From positions 1 through 30,332 of the forward strand of contig UQRM01000025.1 in the NCBI GenBank assembly GCA_900543485.1: DNA of 30,332 bases, in the 5' to 3' direction. The notes beneath the pieces were generated by a model that was not told where the DNA came from, ran no database searches, and saw only the letters and a program-made list of their open reading frames with translations. Positions 1 to 7,952 of this stretch are shown piece after piece. The stretch is from an uncultured Eubacterium sp. (GTDB taxonomy: Bacteria > Bacillota > Clostridia > Peptostreptococcales > Anaerovoracaceae). The first letter of the stretch is position 1, and each line of letters begins with the position of its first letter. Both the position numbers and the translations under genes were made by a program.

Positions 1-12
1 TGCAAAATATAA

Positions 13-41
13 TTGACAATGGTGAGAAAAATCAATATACT
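13..41 (+). promoter_or_regulatory. sigma-A promoter of tRNA-Leu
   Basis: The -35 TTGACA (13-18) and -10 TATACT (36-41) are separated by 17 bp, near consensus for the housekeeping sigma factor. The predicted start near 48 leaves a leader of about 45 nt before the tRNA. No protein start lies in between, so this promoter most simply serves the tRNA. Confidence 0.75.
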
Positions 42-93
42 AATATGGTCAATAAATGGCGGGCTTTTCGACGCAGCGTCAAAGTGTATATGT

Positions 94-176
<83 letters not shown>

Positions 177-222
177 AAAAAGCGGAGATTTCTTTTTTAG
201 AGGTCTCCACTTTTTTATTTTT
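177..222 (+). terminator. terminator after tRNA-Leu
   Basis: GGAGATTTC (184-192) pairs with GAGGTCTCC (200-208), with G-U pairs allowed. An A-rich left flank and a T-rich right flank (211-222) complete it. It sits directly after the encoded CCA and could also work on the minus strand for the XRE remnant. Confidence 0.8.
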
Positions 223-267
223 TGAAAGTCCCGGGCGCCTATATATTTTTTATCATTTCTAAACTTA

Positions 268-477
268 TTAAATTTTATTATCCATATCATCTTCTACATA
301 TACAAAGAGCTCGTTGGGAGTGCATTGAAAAATCGCACATAACGTATCTATGGTTTCATATCTGATAGATTTGGTTTCATTTGACAACAGCATGGCGGCA
401 AGTCGCCGGCGCGATGGCAGTGCGACGCAGGTAGAGCGGCGCAGCAATCCGGTGACGCCCGCGCCAGGCGAAGTCAT
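268..477 (-). pseudogene. decayed XRE-family HTH regulator remnant
   Basis: The last 35 or so residues, reading NETKSIRYETIDTLC and then CTPNELFVYVEDD, match the second half of small YozG-like XRE/Cro helix-turn-helix proteins, which usually end in a similar LDKICKALNC..DLLEY pattern. The N-terminal half does not match: the normal 30-35 residue helix 1-3 region is replaced by a GC-rich, arginine-rich stretch, and about ten residues seem missing between RRLAAML and LSNETKS. Base composition also changes sharply near position 387, AT-rich on the gene-like side and GC-rich on the other. I read this as a truncated or fused remnant. The possible start lies at the edge of the marR promoter, so it would be divergent from marR. 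A short functional protein cannot be excluded. Confidence 0.5.
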
Positions 478-529
478 TGACAATAATCCGAATTCGGACT
501 ATAATCAAAAAGTCCGAATTCGGATTATT
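477..529 (+). promoter_or_regulatory. marR promoter with paired palindromic operator
   Basis: TTGACA (477-482), a 17-bp spacer and TATAAT (500-505) form a perfect sigma-A consensus promoter. A 19-bp inverted repeat spans it: AATAATCCGAATTCGGACT at 482-500 and its exact complement at 511-529. Each arm contains its own perfect 12-bp palindrome TCCGAATTCGGA (487-498 and 513-524), centred 26 bp apart. One palindrome fills the spacer and the other covers the likely start site. This is the layout expected for autorepression by the MarR-type protein encoded 22 bp downstream. Which protein binds is inferred. Confidence 0.8.
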
Positions 530-550
530 TGTTTTAAAAGGAGAAGAACG

Positions 551-1024
551 ATGGACAAGGATATGAACAGGGATGTCATCGACAGCCTCGAAGCCTTTGA
601 CAGGTTGTACAGAAAGATGGACGACATATACCATATTTACACGAGAAGCTGCGGATTTTCAGACATGGCTCTCTGGCTGCTTTACTCCCTCTACAAGGAT
701 GGCAGGGTATACACCCAGAGGGAGCTCTGTGCCCTGTGGCATTCACCTCCCCAGACGGTCAACTCCGCTCTCAAAAGCCTGGAAAGGCGGGAGATAATAA
801 GGCTGGAACCGGTGTCGGGAAACAAGAAAAGCAAGGCTGTCGTTCTTACGGCGCAGGGGAATGATGCGGTGCAGCGCGTAGTGGTACCGTTGGTGCGGGC
901 TGAACAGGCGGCCTTCGGGAAGCTTACTGAGGAGGAAAGAAAGGTACTGCTGCGCGTCACCGAAAAATATATCAGCGGCCTGCAGGAGGAATTAGGCCGA
1001 GATAAAGCTGTCAGTCGGGGATAA
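551..1024 (+). CDS. MarR-family transcriptional regulator
   Basis: A 157-residue winged-helix regulator of usual MarR length. The recognisable core runs from about residue 40 to 110: a helix with DMALWLLYSLYKDG, then YTQRELCALWHSPPQTVNSALKSLERREIIRLEPVSGNKKSKAVVLTAQG, which is the DNA-binding helices, the wing with basic residues and the LT..G turn. The N- and C-terminal helices would form the dimer interface. The start at 551 is preceded by AAAAGGAGAAGAACG, a good ribosome binding site; the open frame extends further upstream but only through the operator. The next gene, 35 bp on, is a MATE efflux pump, so the pair is likely a ligand-released repressor and its drug or metabolite exporter. 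The palindromes over the promoter suggest autoregulation of the whole operon. The ligand is unknown. Confidence 0.9.
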   Translation: MDKDMNRDVIDSLEAFDRLYRKMDDIYHIYTRSCGFSDMALWLLYSLYKDGRVYTQRELCALWHSPPQTVNSALKSLERREIIRLEPVSGNKKSKAVVLTAQGNDAVQRVVVPLVRAEQAAFGKLTEEERKVLLRVTEKYISGLQEELGRDKAVSRG

Positions 1025-1059
1025 GAACATGATGTGAAAAGAAAGGGAAAAACAGACAT

Positions 1060-2403
1060 ATGGATTCGACTGCTATTTTTTCAGGGATGAGGCCGCTCAA
1101 ACTGTTCTTTTTTGCCTCTGTTCCCGGTGCGGTGAGCATGCTGGCGTCGGCGCTGTATCAGACTATAGACGGAGTACTTGTAGGTCAGTTCCTGGGGGCG
1201 ACGGCTTTCGCGGCTATCAATCTGGCTATGCCTTTTGTGATAATAAATTTTTCTTTGGCAGATCTGATAGGGGTGGGGGCTGCTGTACCTATCGCTATAT
1301 GCCTGGGGCGGAAAGAAACGGGCGAGGCCTGCAACATATTCACCTGTGCCTGTTTGATGATAGTGGGTACCGGCTTTATCATCGGCGGGGCGCTTTTTGC
1401 CGCTGCGCCCGGATTGATGGAGCTGATGGGTGCCGATGGGGAATTCGCAGCGCTGGCTACCCAGTATCTACAGGTCTACGCCGTCTGCTCGCCGGTGACG
1501 ACCATCGTCTTTGCAGCTGATAACTTTCTCAGGATATGCGGTTTCATACGTGGAAGCATGTTCCTGAATCTGCTGATGTCGGTGCTGAGCGCCATTCTGG
1601 AATTCATATTCCTGGGCGTCTTCCGATGGGGCGTATGGGGCGCATCCCTGGCTACGTGCATCGGGATGCTGGTATGCGCGGTGATTGCTTTCATTCCGTT
1701 TTTCAGCGGTAAAGCGATTTTGAGATTCTGCCGACCTCATTTTCATATAGAGATGGTGAAGAAGATTATAGTTTGCGGCAGTCCTAACTTCCTTAACAAT
1801 ATCGCCGGAAGGATAACATCCATATTGATGAACGCTATCCTGGTGCGTCTGGGAGGCGAGACGGCCGTGTCGGTGTACGGGGTGCTGATGTTCGTGGACG
1901 GGTTCGTCCAGCCTCTGTTGTACGGAATGTGCGATTCCTTGCAGCCGGCGGTGGGGTACAACTGGGGCGCAGGGAAATTTTCACGGGTGCGGGCCATCGA
2001 AAAATGCTGCTTCGTCGCCAGCGGGGTGGTTTCACTGGCTTCGGCTGCCGCCATCACCCTTTTCCCGGAGGAGATCACGGGGCTGTTCATCGCCGATGCC
2101 GGGGCGCAGACGACGGCTCTTTCCGTCAGCGCGCTGTACCTCTTCAGTATCACGTATGTCACCAGATGGTTCTCTTTCGCTGCTCAGAGTTATATGCTGG
2201 CAGTGGAAAAGCCTGTGGCTGCTTCGTTGATATCGGTGTCGACGGCGCTGTTTTTCCCTGTCATTTTGATCGGCGCGCTGTGGCCGCTGGGTCTTACGGG
2301 GATATGGCTCAATTTCCCTGCGACGGCGCTTCTGGCGGCGGTGTTGTCCCTCGTCATACTGCTGAAGCTCCGCAGAGAGCTGGGCAGACCGGATATGGAC
2401 TGA
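1060..2403 (+). CDS. MATE-family multidrug efflux transporter
   Basis: A 447-residue integral membrane protein with about 12 hydrophobic segments, the normal size of MATE (multidrug and toxic compound extrusion) carriers, which expel organic cations using a Na+ or H+ gradient. Family-typical stretches include the N-terminal SVPGAVSMLASALYQTIDGV and LVGQFLGATAFAAINLAMP, and the mid-protein region around GGETAVSVYGVLMFVDGFVQPLLYG, repeated in the pseudo-symmetric second half. It most resembles the MepA-like branch often regulated by MarR proteins. The ATG at 1060 has a weak purine-rich ribosome site (AAAGAAAGGG). It is the second gene of the marR operon. No clear terminator follows before the clpB control region. 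Confidence 0.9.
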   Translation: MDSTAIFSGMRPLKLFFFASVPGAVSMLASALYQTIDGVLVGQFLGATAFAAINLAMPFVIINFSLADLIGVGAAVPIAICLGRKETGEACNIFTCACLMIVGTGFIIGGALFAAAPGLMELMGADGEFAALATQYLQVYAVCSPVTTIVFAADNFLRICGFIRGSMFLNLLMSVLSAILEFIFLGVFRWGVWGASLATCIGMLVCAVIAFIPFFSGKAILRFCRPHFHIEMVKKIIVCGSPNFLNNIAGRITSILMNAILVRLGGETAVSVYGVLMFVDGFVQPLLYGMCDSLQPAVGYNWGAGKFSRVRAIEKCCFVASGVVSLASAAAITLFPEEITGLFIADAGAQTTALSVSALYLFSITYVTRWFSFAAQSYMLAVEKPVAASLISVSTALFFPVILIGALWPLGLTGIWLNFPATALLAAVLSLVILLKLRRELGRPDMD

Positions 2404-2434
2404 TTTTACAGGAGGACATCTGCGAAGCGAATTG

Positions 2435-2461
2435 TTAGCACTCTTTTCAAGTGAGTGCTAA
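2435..2461 (+). promoter_or_regulatory. CIRCE element (HrcA operator)
   Basis: TTAGCACTC (2435-2443), nine bases, then GAGTGCTAA (2453-2461): an exact match to the CIRCE consensus TTAGCACTC-N9-GAGTGCTAA. CIRCE is the operator of the heat-shock repressor HrcA. It lies 7 bp upstream of the clpB -35 box, so the gene is expected to be induced by heat or protein-folding stress. hrcA itself is not in this window. Confidence 0.95.
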
Positions 2462-2468
2462 AAAGTTG

Positions 2469-2497
2469 TTGACTTTTGTTTTCGCAGGGTTTAAAAT
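2469..2497 (+). promoter_or_regulatory. clpB sigma-A promoter
   Basis: -35 TTGACT (2469-2474), 17-bp spacer, -10 TAAAAT (2492-2497). It lies just downstream of CIRCE and about 60 bp before the clpB start, giving a leader of roughly 55 nt. Confidence 0.75.
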
Positions 2498-2560
2498 ATT
2501 TTCAGAAAGGGAAAATATACCTGTATCAGTATTTTCCCGATTTATCCGGAGGTGATAATC

Positions 2561-5152
2561 ATGAATATAGATAAATATACACAGAACGCGCAGAGCGCTA
2601 TAATCGACTGTCAGAACATAGCTATCGAAGAAGGAAATCAGCAGATAGATGGGGAACATCTCCATCTGGCATTGCTGATGCAGAAGGATGGGCTCATCCC
2701 GAAGCTCCTGAAATTCATGGGAGCTAATACAGGGGAGATCATCGGAGCGCTGGAAGGCGAGATAGACAAACTGCCTAAGGTTTCGGGGAGTGCGGAAAAC
2801 ATGTACTCCACCAGAAGATTGCAGCAGATTTTCCTCAACGCCGAGAAAAAGGCGGAGAAGATGAAGGATGAATACGTCAGCGTGGAGCACATCTACCTGG
2901 CGCTGCTGGACGAGCGCAATACCCCTTCGGCCGCCATATTCAAGCGGTACAACATAACTAAGGATAAGTTCCTGGACGCTCTCAACAAGGTCAGAGGGAA
3001 TCAGAGGGTGACCAGTCAGAATCCTGAGGAGAATTACGATGCTCTCAACAAATACGGACGTGACCTGGTGGAAATGGCCAGGGAGGGCAAGCTGGATCCG
3101 GTTATCGGAAGGGACGGAGAGATAAGACATACCATCCAGATACTTTCCAGAAGGACCAAGAATAATCCTGTCCTCATCGGTGAGCCGGGCGTCGGCAAGA
3201 CGGCCGTCGTGGAAGGGCTGGCTCAGCGTATCCTCAACGGCGACGTTCCGGAAGGATTGAAGGACAAGACTATATTCGCCCTGGACATGGGAGCGCTCAT
3301 CGCGGGAGCCAAGTTCAGAGGCGAGTTTGAGGAAAGGCTCAAGGCCGTCCTCAACGAGATAGAGAAATCCGAGGGAAGGATAATACTCTTCATCGACGAG
3401 ATACACAATATCGTCGGCGCCGGAAAGACCGAAGGCGCCATGGATGCCGGGAACCTGCTGAAGCCTAAACTTGCCAGAGGTGAACTCCACTGCATAGGTG
3501 CCACGACACTGGACGAATACAGGAAGTACATCGAAAAGGATGCCGCCCTGGAGAGACGTTTCCAGAAGGTATTGGTAGATCAGCCTTCAGTGGAAGATAC
3601 TATTTCCATACTTAGAGGACTGAAGGAACGGTTTGAGATACATCACGGCGTAAGGATAACCGACAGCGCACTGATAGCGTGTGCTACTCTTTCCGACAGA
3701 TATATAAGCGACAGGTTCCTGCCCGATAAGGCCATCGACCTGATGGATGAGGCTGCTGCCAGGATAAGGACCGAGATAGACAGTATGCCGTCGGAGCTGG
3801 ATGAGATATCCAGAAAGATAATGCAGCTTGAGATAGAAAAGCAGGCCTTGAGCAAGGAGACCGACGCCGGTTCCAAGACTCGGCTGGAGCACCTGGAGAA
3901 GGAGCTGTCCCAGCTTAAGGACGAGAGCAACGCCATGAGAGCTCAGTGGGAAGGCGAGAAGAAAGCCATCACCGAGGTCAAGGCGGTAAAACAGCAGATA
4001 GAAGATGTAAAGCACCAGATGGAAGAAGCCGAGAGGAATTACAACCTGGAAAAGCTGGCTCAGCTGAAATACGGTACTCTGCCTGATCTGGAAAAGAAGC
4101 TGGAGATAGAAAAGGAAAAGGCCGACGAAGGCAAGGAAGCTAGGCTGCTGAAGGAAGAGGTCACGGAAGAAGAGATCGCGGAAGTTATCTCCGGATGGAC
4201 CGGTATCCCTGTCAGCAAGCTGGTGGAAAGCGAACGTGAAAAGCTGCTGAAGCTGCCTGAGATACTGCATAAACGGGTGATCGGCCAGGAGGAAGGCGTT
4301 AAAGCCGTGGCTGAAGCTGTGCTGAGAGCCAGAGCAGGCCTCAAGGATGCCAGCAAGCCGATCGGTTCCTTCATATTCATGGGGCCTACAGGCGTCGGCA
4401 AGACGGAGCTGGCCAAAGCCCTCTCGGAAGCGCTTTTCGATACGGAGAAGAATCTGATACGTATCGACATGTCCGAGTACATGGAGAAGCATTCCGTTTC
4501 CAGGCTGGTAGGAGCTCCTCCGGGGTACGTAGGCTACGACGAAGGCGGACAGCTTACGGAAGCCGTAAGAAGGAAGCCTTACAGCGTAATACTGTTTGAC
4601 GAGATAGAAAAAGCACATCCCGACGTTTTCAATATCCTGCTGCAATTGCTGGATGACGGGCGGCTGACCGATAATCAGGGCAGGACGGTGGACTTCAAGA
4701 ACACCATCGTCATCATGACCTCCAACATCGGAAGCAATTACCTGATAGACGGGATCAGAGATGATGGTACTGTCGATGCCAAGGTAAAGCAGGAAGTGGA
4801 AGATGAGATGAAGAAGTACTTCAGGCCTGAATTCCTCAACAGGATAGACGAGATAGTGGTATTCTCACCGCTGACCGAGGATCAGATCGTGAAGATAATA
4901 GAACTGGCCATGAAGGATATAGAGAAACGTCTCGAGGAGAGGAACATCAGATTGACTCTTACGGACAAAGCAAAGAAATTCATCGCCGACGAAAGCTATG
5001 ATCCTGCTTACGGAGCCAGACCTGTCAAGAGATTCCTCCAGAGGAACGTGGAGACAGAACTGGCCGGAGAGATAATCCGCGGCACCGTAAAAGACGGGGA
5101 CGACGTAGAAATCGATACCGACGGTAAAAAGCTGACATTTACGGCTAAATAG
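2561..5152 (+). CDS. clpB: ATP-dependent disaggregase chaperone ClpB
   Basis: An 863-residue class I Clp/Hsp100 protein, full length for ClpB, which threads aggregated proteins through its hexameric pore together with DnaK. Order of parts: Clp N-domain repeats (about 1-145); first AAA+ module with Walker [10 protein letters not shown] (207-215) and a Walker B ending in [12 protein letters not shown]; a long charged coiled-coil middle domain (about 400-525) that distinguishes ClpB from ClpC and ClpA; second AAA+ module with Walker [10 protein letters not shown], pore loop GYVGYDEGG and Walker [17 protein letters not shown]; and the C-terminal domain with [11 protein letters not shown]. The ATG at 2561 follows GGAGGTGAT at ideal spacing; a GTG three codons upstream lies inside the ribosome site and is rejected. 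Upstream CIRCE indicates HrcA control. It appears monocistronic, with a terminator at 5191-5244. Confidence 0.98.
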   Translation: MNIDKYTQNAQSAIIDCQNIAIEEGNQQIDGEHLHLALLMQKDGLIPKLLKFMGANTGEIIGALEGEIDKLPKVSGSAENMYSTRRLQQIFLNAEKKAEKMKDEYVSVEHIYLALLDERNTPSAAIFKRYNITKDKFLDALNKVRGNQRVTSQNPEENYDALNKYGRDLVEMAREGKLDPVIGRDGEIRHTIQILSRRTKNNPVLIGEPGVGKTAVVEGLAQRILNGDVPEGLKDKTIFALDMGALIAGAKFRGEFEERLKAVLNEIEKSEGRIILFIDEIHNIVGAGKTEGAMDAGNLLKPKLARGELHCIGATTLDEYRKYIEKDAALERRFQKVLVDQPSVEDTISILRGLKERFEIHHGVRITDSALIACATLSDRYISDRFLPDKAIDLMDEAAARIRTEIDSMPSELDEISRKIMQLEIEKQALSKETDAGSKTRLEHLEKELSQLKDESNAMRAQWEGEKKAITEVKAVKQQIEDVKHQMEEAERNYNLEKLAQLKYGTLPDLEKKLEIEKEKADEGKEARLLKEEVTEEEIAEVISGWTGIPVSKLVESEREKLLKLPEILHKRVIGQEEGVKAVAEAVLRARAGLKDASKPIGSFIFMGPTGVGKTELAKALSEALFDTEKNLIRIDMSEYMEKHSVSRLVGAPPGYVGYDEGGQLTEAVRRKPYSVILFDEIEKAHPDVFNILLQLLDDGRLTDNQGRTVDFKNTIVIMTSNIGSNYLIDGIRDDGTVDAKVKQEVEDEMKKYFRPEFLNRIDEIVVFSPLTEDQIVKIIELAMKDIEKRLEERNIRLTLTDKAKKFIADESYDPAYGARPVKRFLQRNVETELAGEIIRGTVKDGDDVEIDTDGKKLTFTAK

Positions 5153-5190
5153 CAGAAACAGTCAGGCGTCGGGATATGACAGAGAATGAA

Positions 5191-5244
5191 ACGGGAGCAT
5201 GTGGGCAAAAGCTGGTAACAGTAGCCTGCGGCTCTCGTTTTTTT
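5191..5244 (+). terminator. clpB terminator
   Basis: ACGGGAGC (5191-5198) pairs with GCTCTCGT (5231-5238), one G-U included. An inner helix GTGGGC/GCCTGC extends the stem, and a run of seven T follows (5238-5244). It lies about 40 bp after the clpB stop. Confidence 0.7.
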
Positions 5245-5289
5245 GGTGCGAGTGTGACAGAAAGCAAGGGCGACGACAAACAGCTATCC

Positions 5290-5672
5290 TTGCCGTATTT
5301 TCGGATAGTGTTGTAAATCCGGCAGTGCTGGCGCAGGTATTTGCCGTATTCTCTTGTATCTCATGAAATTCGGTACGCCTGACACGACTGTTTGCCGCGT
5401 TTTTTGTTTTGGATTCAGATCCGGCACATCGCTTGCCGCATTTTTGGCGTGGACATACTATCCGGCACATGGCTGTAAATAAATATTGTTAATGAAAAGC
5501 TTGGCTGCCGGAAATGCGATTTTTTCCGGTTCTGGCTGCCTGATTTTTTGATGATATGAGAAATTCGGCACAAGGCTGCGTTGGCACTGCCGAAAATCGC
5601 ATGTTTTTTCGAAATCCGGCACACCTGATGTAAATTGTTGCCGTATCCCTGGTGAGATATCGTTATCCGGTA
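5290..5672. repeat. eight-unit helically phased TGCCG/CGGCA inverted-repeat array
   Basis: This occupies most of the 712-bp gene-less region 5153-5864. Units start (YTGCCG) at 5290, 5341, 5392, 5433, 5505, 5536, 5587 and 5638. In seven of the eight, a complementary CGGCA or CGGTA begins exactly 29 bp after TGCCG; unit 5505 lacks it. Unit spacings are 51, 51, 41, 72, 31, 51 and 51 bp, all near whole multiples of 10.3 bp. Loose consensus: YTGCCGYATTTTTT, about 10 free bases, then AAATCCGGCAC. Individual units are otherwise diverged. Spacings of 41 and 31 break any reading frame, so a repetitive protein is unlikely. The array ends about 190 bp before the response regulator gene. A protein-binding array or a chain of RNA hairpins are both possible. 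Confidence 0.75.
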
Positions 5673-5803
5673 AGATTAATGGACAAACCTGCTGAAAGGT
5701 CTGTGGTAAAACCTGTGGGAGGACCAGGCAGGTGCGAGGGAAAGAAGAGGCGGAAGGTTTTTTTACAGGACACATCAAAGTTTCTGCGCCGTGGTCATTG
5801 CCG

Positions 5804-5812
5804 TGATATAAT
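5804..5812 (+). promoter_or_regulatory. extended -10 promoter for response regulator operon
   Basis: TGATATAAT (5804-5812) is an extended -10 element (TG-N-TATAAT) 53 bp before the response regulator start. No good -35 is present 17 bp upstream (CTGCGC), which is typical of extended -10 promoters. Confidence 0.5.
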
Positions 5813-5864
5813 AGTGGCGATGCGAAAAACGCGCGATATTGTTATCCGAATAGGAGGTGACCCG

Positions 5865-6737
5865 ATGGAGGGGAAGAACAAGGGCGGGATACTGCTGGTG
5901 GAGGACGACAGGAGCCTCAACAGGGCTGTTAGCCTGAAGCTGGCGAAGGAAGGCTATGATGTGTATCCGGCTGAAGATCTGAAGACCGGATGGCAGCTGT
6001 ATTGTGACAACGATATAGCGTTGATAATCTGCGATATAGGGCTGCCCGACGGCAGCGGACTGGATTTTTGTGCCAGGGTAAGGGCGGCGGACGAAATCAC
6101 GGGCGAAGGTCTGGCCGGCTCGACTGAGCCGGCCAGGTCTGGAGGATGCGTTTTCCTCTTCCTGACAGCCATGGATACGGAGACGGATATCGTGAACGGA
6201 TACGATGTCGGTGGTGATGATTATGTGACTAAGCCTTTTTCTCTGGCGGTGCTCATATCAAAGGTCAACGCTATCATGAGTCGGTACGGACAAATGGTGG
6301 GTGAGGGCCGAGGCCCTGCGGCGACTGGGAACGGCGGCAGCAGCAGTGGAAATGGCCGGGCTGAAGGCAGCAGCAGTGGGAATGGCTGGGCTGACGGCAT
6401 CGGCGGCGGTACCGGACAGCGGGGGATACGCTCCGGCGACATCGTCTTCGACAGCGACAGGAACATGGTGACGAAGGACGGGAAACATCTGCAGCTGACC
6501 GCCAATGAGCAGAAGCTGCTGCTGTATTTTCTGGATAACCCTATGAAAGTGCTTTCCAAACCCCAGCTGTTGGAGGCCATTTGGGACATCGACGGCAATT
6601 TCGTCGATGACAACACGGTGGCTGTCAACATAAGGCGGCTGCGGGAGAAGATAGAGGAGGACCCGTCGAAGCCGGCTGTCATCAAGAACATACGAGGATT
6701 GGGATATATCTGGGAAAGGGAATGTGAGAAACTGTGA
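5865..6737 (+). CDS. OmpR/PhoB-family response regulator
   Basis: A 290-residue two-component regulator, about 60 residues longer than usual. The receiver domain has acidic LVEDD (11-15), phosphoacceptor Asp57 in IICDIGLPDGSG, Thr101 and Lys123 in TKP. A winged-helix DNA-binding domain fills about 188-290 (LTANEQKLLLYFLDNP, then DDNTVAVNIRRLREKIEEDP, IKNIRGLGYIWE). Two oddities add length: a 15-20 residue insert in the receiver around 76-95, and a Gly/Ser/Asn-rich linker (about 146-187) encoded partly by a 30-bp tandem duplication at 6336-6395. The start at 5865 follows TAGGAGGTGA; the frame is open upstream but has no better start. Its stop overlaps the kinase start (GTGA), implying coupled translation. 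By context it should control the ABC transporter genes at 8135-11246, similar to VncR-Vex or BceR-BceAB arrangements. Confidence 0.9.
   Translation: MEGKNKGGILLVEDDRSLNRAVSLKLAKEGYDVYPAEDLKTGWQLYCDNDIALIICDIGLPDGSGLDFCARVRAADEITGEGLAGSTEPARSGGCVFLFLTAMDTETDIVNGYDVGGDDYVTKPFSLAVLISKVNAIMSRYGQMVGEGRGPAATGNGGSSSGNGRAEGSSSGNGWADGIGGGTGQRGIRSGDIVFDSDRNMVTKDGKHLQLTANEQKLLLYFLDNPMKVLSKPQLLEAIWDIDGNFVDDNTVAVNIRRLREKIEEDPSKPAVIKNIRGLGYIWERECEKL
6336..6395 (+). repeat. 30-bp tandem repeat in response regulator linker
   Basis: Two adjacent 30-bp copies (6336-6365 and 6366-6395), each starting GGCAGCAGCAGTGG, differ at three positions. The length is a multiple of three, so copy-number change would lengthen or shorten the Gly/Ser-rich linker by ten residues without a frameshift. 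Confidence 0.8.
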
Positions 6738-7945
6738 AAAGAAGTTTATTTATATTTATCGCCGTGGTACTTATCACCGCTGCCGGTACAGGCTTGTTGG
6801 GGGCAAAGGTGATAGACGAGGCGGGAAAAGCTGAAGGGGAACGGCTGGCCAACGTGACAGGAGCGGTGGCGGAGCAGTATCCGGAGGCCGAAAATTTACT
6901 GATAGAGGCGATGACGGATCAGGAGCTCAGGTATGAAAAGGAAGGAAACGCCATCCTTTCCTCCTACGGATACGATGAGGCCGGGCAGGTGAGCGACAGC
7001 TACCGACAGCTTCTCATCACATTTTTAGCGTCGGTATGCGTCCTGGCTGCCGCGGCTGTGGTATTTGGCTGCGGCGTTCACGTCTATACCGGCAGAAGGA
7101 AGAAAAAGCATCAGCAGATGTTGTTGGCAGTGCTGGAAGACTGCATTTCGGAAAATTTTCGGTTTGCCGACGATGATGATGAGCTGAGAGACGCAGTAGA
7201 TGTACAGTTTGCCGAGTCGTTGCAGCGGCTGGAGCAGAAGCTGCGTCTCAAAACAGCGAAGTTCAATGAGGAACACGACAATACCAAGACTCTGGTGACG
7301 GATATATCCCACCAACTGAAGACGCCCATCAGCGCCATGAAGGTCTGCTTTGATATGTATTTGGAAGCGGAGACGAAAGAAGAACGAGACGAGTTTCTGA
7401 ACAGGAGCAGGATACAGATGGATAAGCTGGAAAACCTGACGGCAGCTCTCATAAATATTTCGCGTCTGGAAAATAACATGATAACCCTGACACCGGAAGA
7501 TGTTTCTCTCACAGATGTCCTCATTGGAGCTATCAATACAGAATACCACAAGGCGGTGGCCGGAGACGTGGAGATAGAGACGGAAGATTTTGAAGATGTG
7601 GAGCTGCGGCTGGACAGGAAATGGACTGTGGAAGCCTTCGCCAATATCATAGACAACGCCATAAAGTACAGCCCACCTCACAGCGTTGTTACTATCAGAG
7701 TCAATAAGCTGTTCAGCTTCGTCAGGATCGAAATAGAAGATAGAGGTATAGGTATTCCTAAAGATGAACGCAACAGGATATTCGCCAGATTTTTCAGAGG
7801 AAGCGCCGATGCCGTGAAGGAACAGGAAGGTTCCGGTGTCGGGCTCTATCTCACCAGAAAGATACTTGAAGATCAGGGCGGAACTGTCTCGGTAAAATCC
7901 AAGTTGGGAGAAGGAAGCACTTTCGTGATTCAGCTTCCATTGTGA
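6734..7945 (+). CDS. two-component sensor histidine kinase
   Basis: A 403-residue membrane kinase. Membrane segments at about 5-24 and 92-115 bracket a small extracellular loop of about 65 residues. A linker and coiled coil follow, then the dimerisation/phosphoacceptor region with His193 in DISHQLKTPISAMK. The ATPase domain has the N box FANIIDNAIKYSP, G1 box IEDRGIGIP, F box FARFFRG and G2 box GSGVGLYLTRKILEDQGG. All catalytic motifs are intact. Translation starts at GTG 6734, overlapping the regulator stop by four bases. The short sensor loop and the ABC transporter immediately downstream fit peptide-antibiotic or cell-envelope-stress kinases of the VncS type, but the loop is longer than in BceS kinases, so it may bind a ligand itself. 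The signal is not known. Confidence 0.92.
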   Translation: MKRSLFIFIAVVLITAAGTGLLGAKVIDEAGKAEGERLANVTGAVAEQYPEAENLLIEAMTDQELRYEKEGNAILSSYGYDEAGQVSDSYRQLLITFLASVCVLAAAAVVFGCGVHVYTGRRKKKHQQMLLAVLEDCISENFRFADDDDELRDAVDVQFAESLQRLEQKLRLKTAKFNEEHDNTKTLVTDISHQLKTPISAMKVCFDMYLEAETKEERDEFLNRSRIQMDKLENLTAALINISRLENNMITLTPEDVSLTDVLIGAINTEYHKAVAGDVEIETEDFEDVELRLDRKWTVEAFANIIDNAIKYSPPHSVVTIRVNKLFSFVRIEIEDRGIGIPKDERNRIFARFFRGSADAVKEQEGSGVGLYLTRKILEDQGGTVSVKSKLGEGSTFVIQLPL

Positions 7946-7952
7946 ATGAAAG

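Noticed and set aside
2447..3490. Long minus-strand frame (347 codons) opposite the clpB start
   Set aside because: It is the shadow of clpB, runs over the CIRCE element and promoter, and has no recognisable domain.
3587..4645. Long minus-strand frame (352 codons) opposite the second half of clpB
   Set aside because: Shadow of the strongly conserved clpB coding strand, with Leu/Phe/Gln-rich low-quality translation.
5290..5672. CRISPR array
   Set aside because: Units share only short TGCCG and CGGCA blocks, not a conserved 23-40 bp repeat with unique spacers of equal length, and no cas gene is near.
5162..5778. Minus-strand reading frames of 69-106 codons with 17-residue periodicity
   Set aside because: They arise from the 51-bp repeats. 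Steps of 41 and 31 bp break the frame and no ribosome site or family match is seen.
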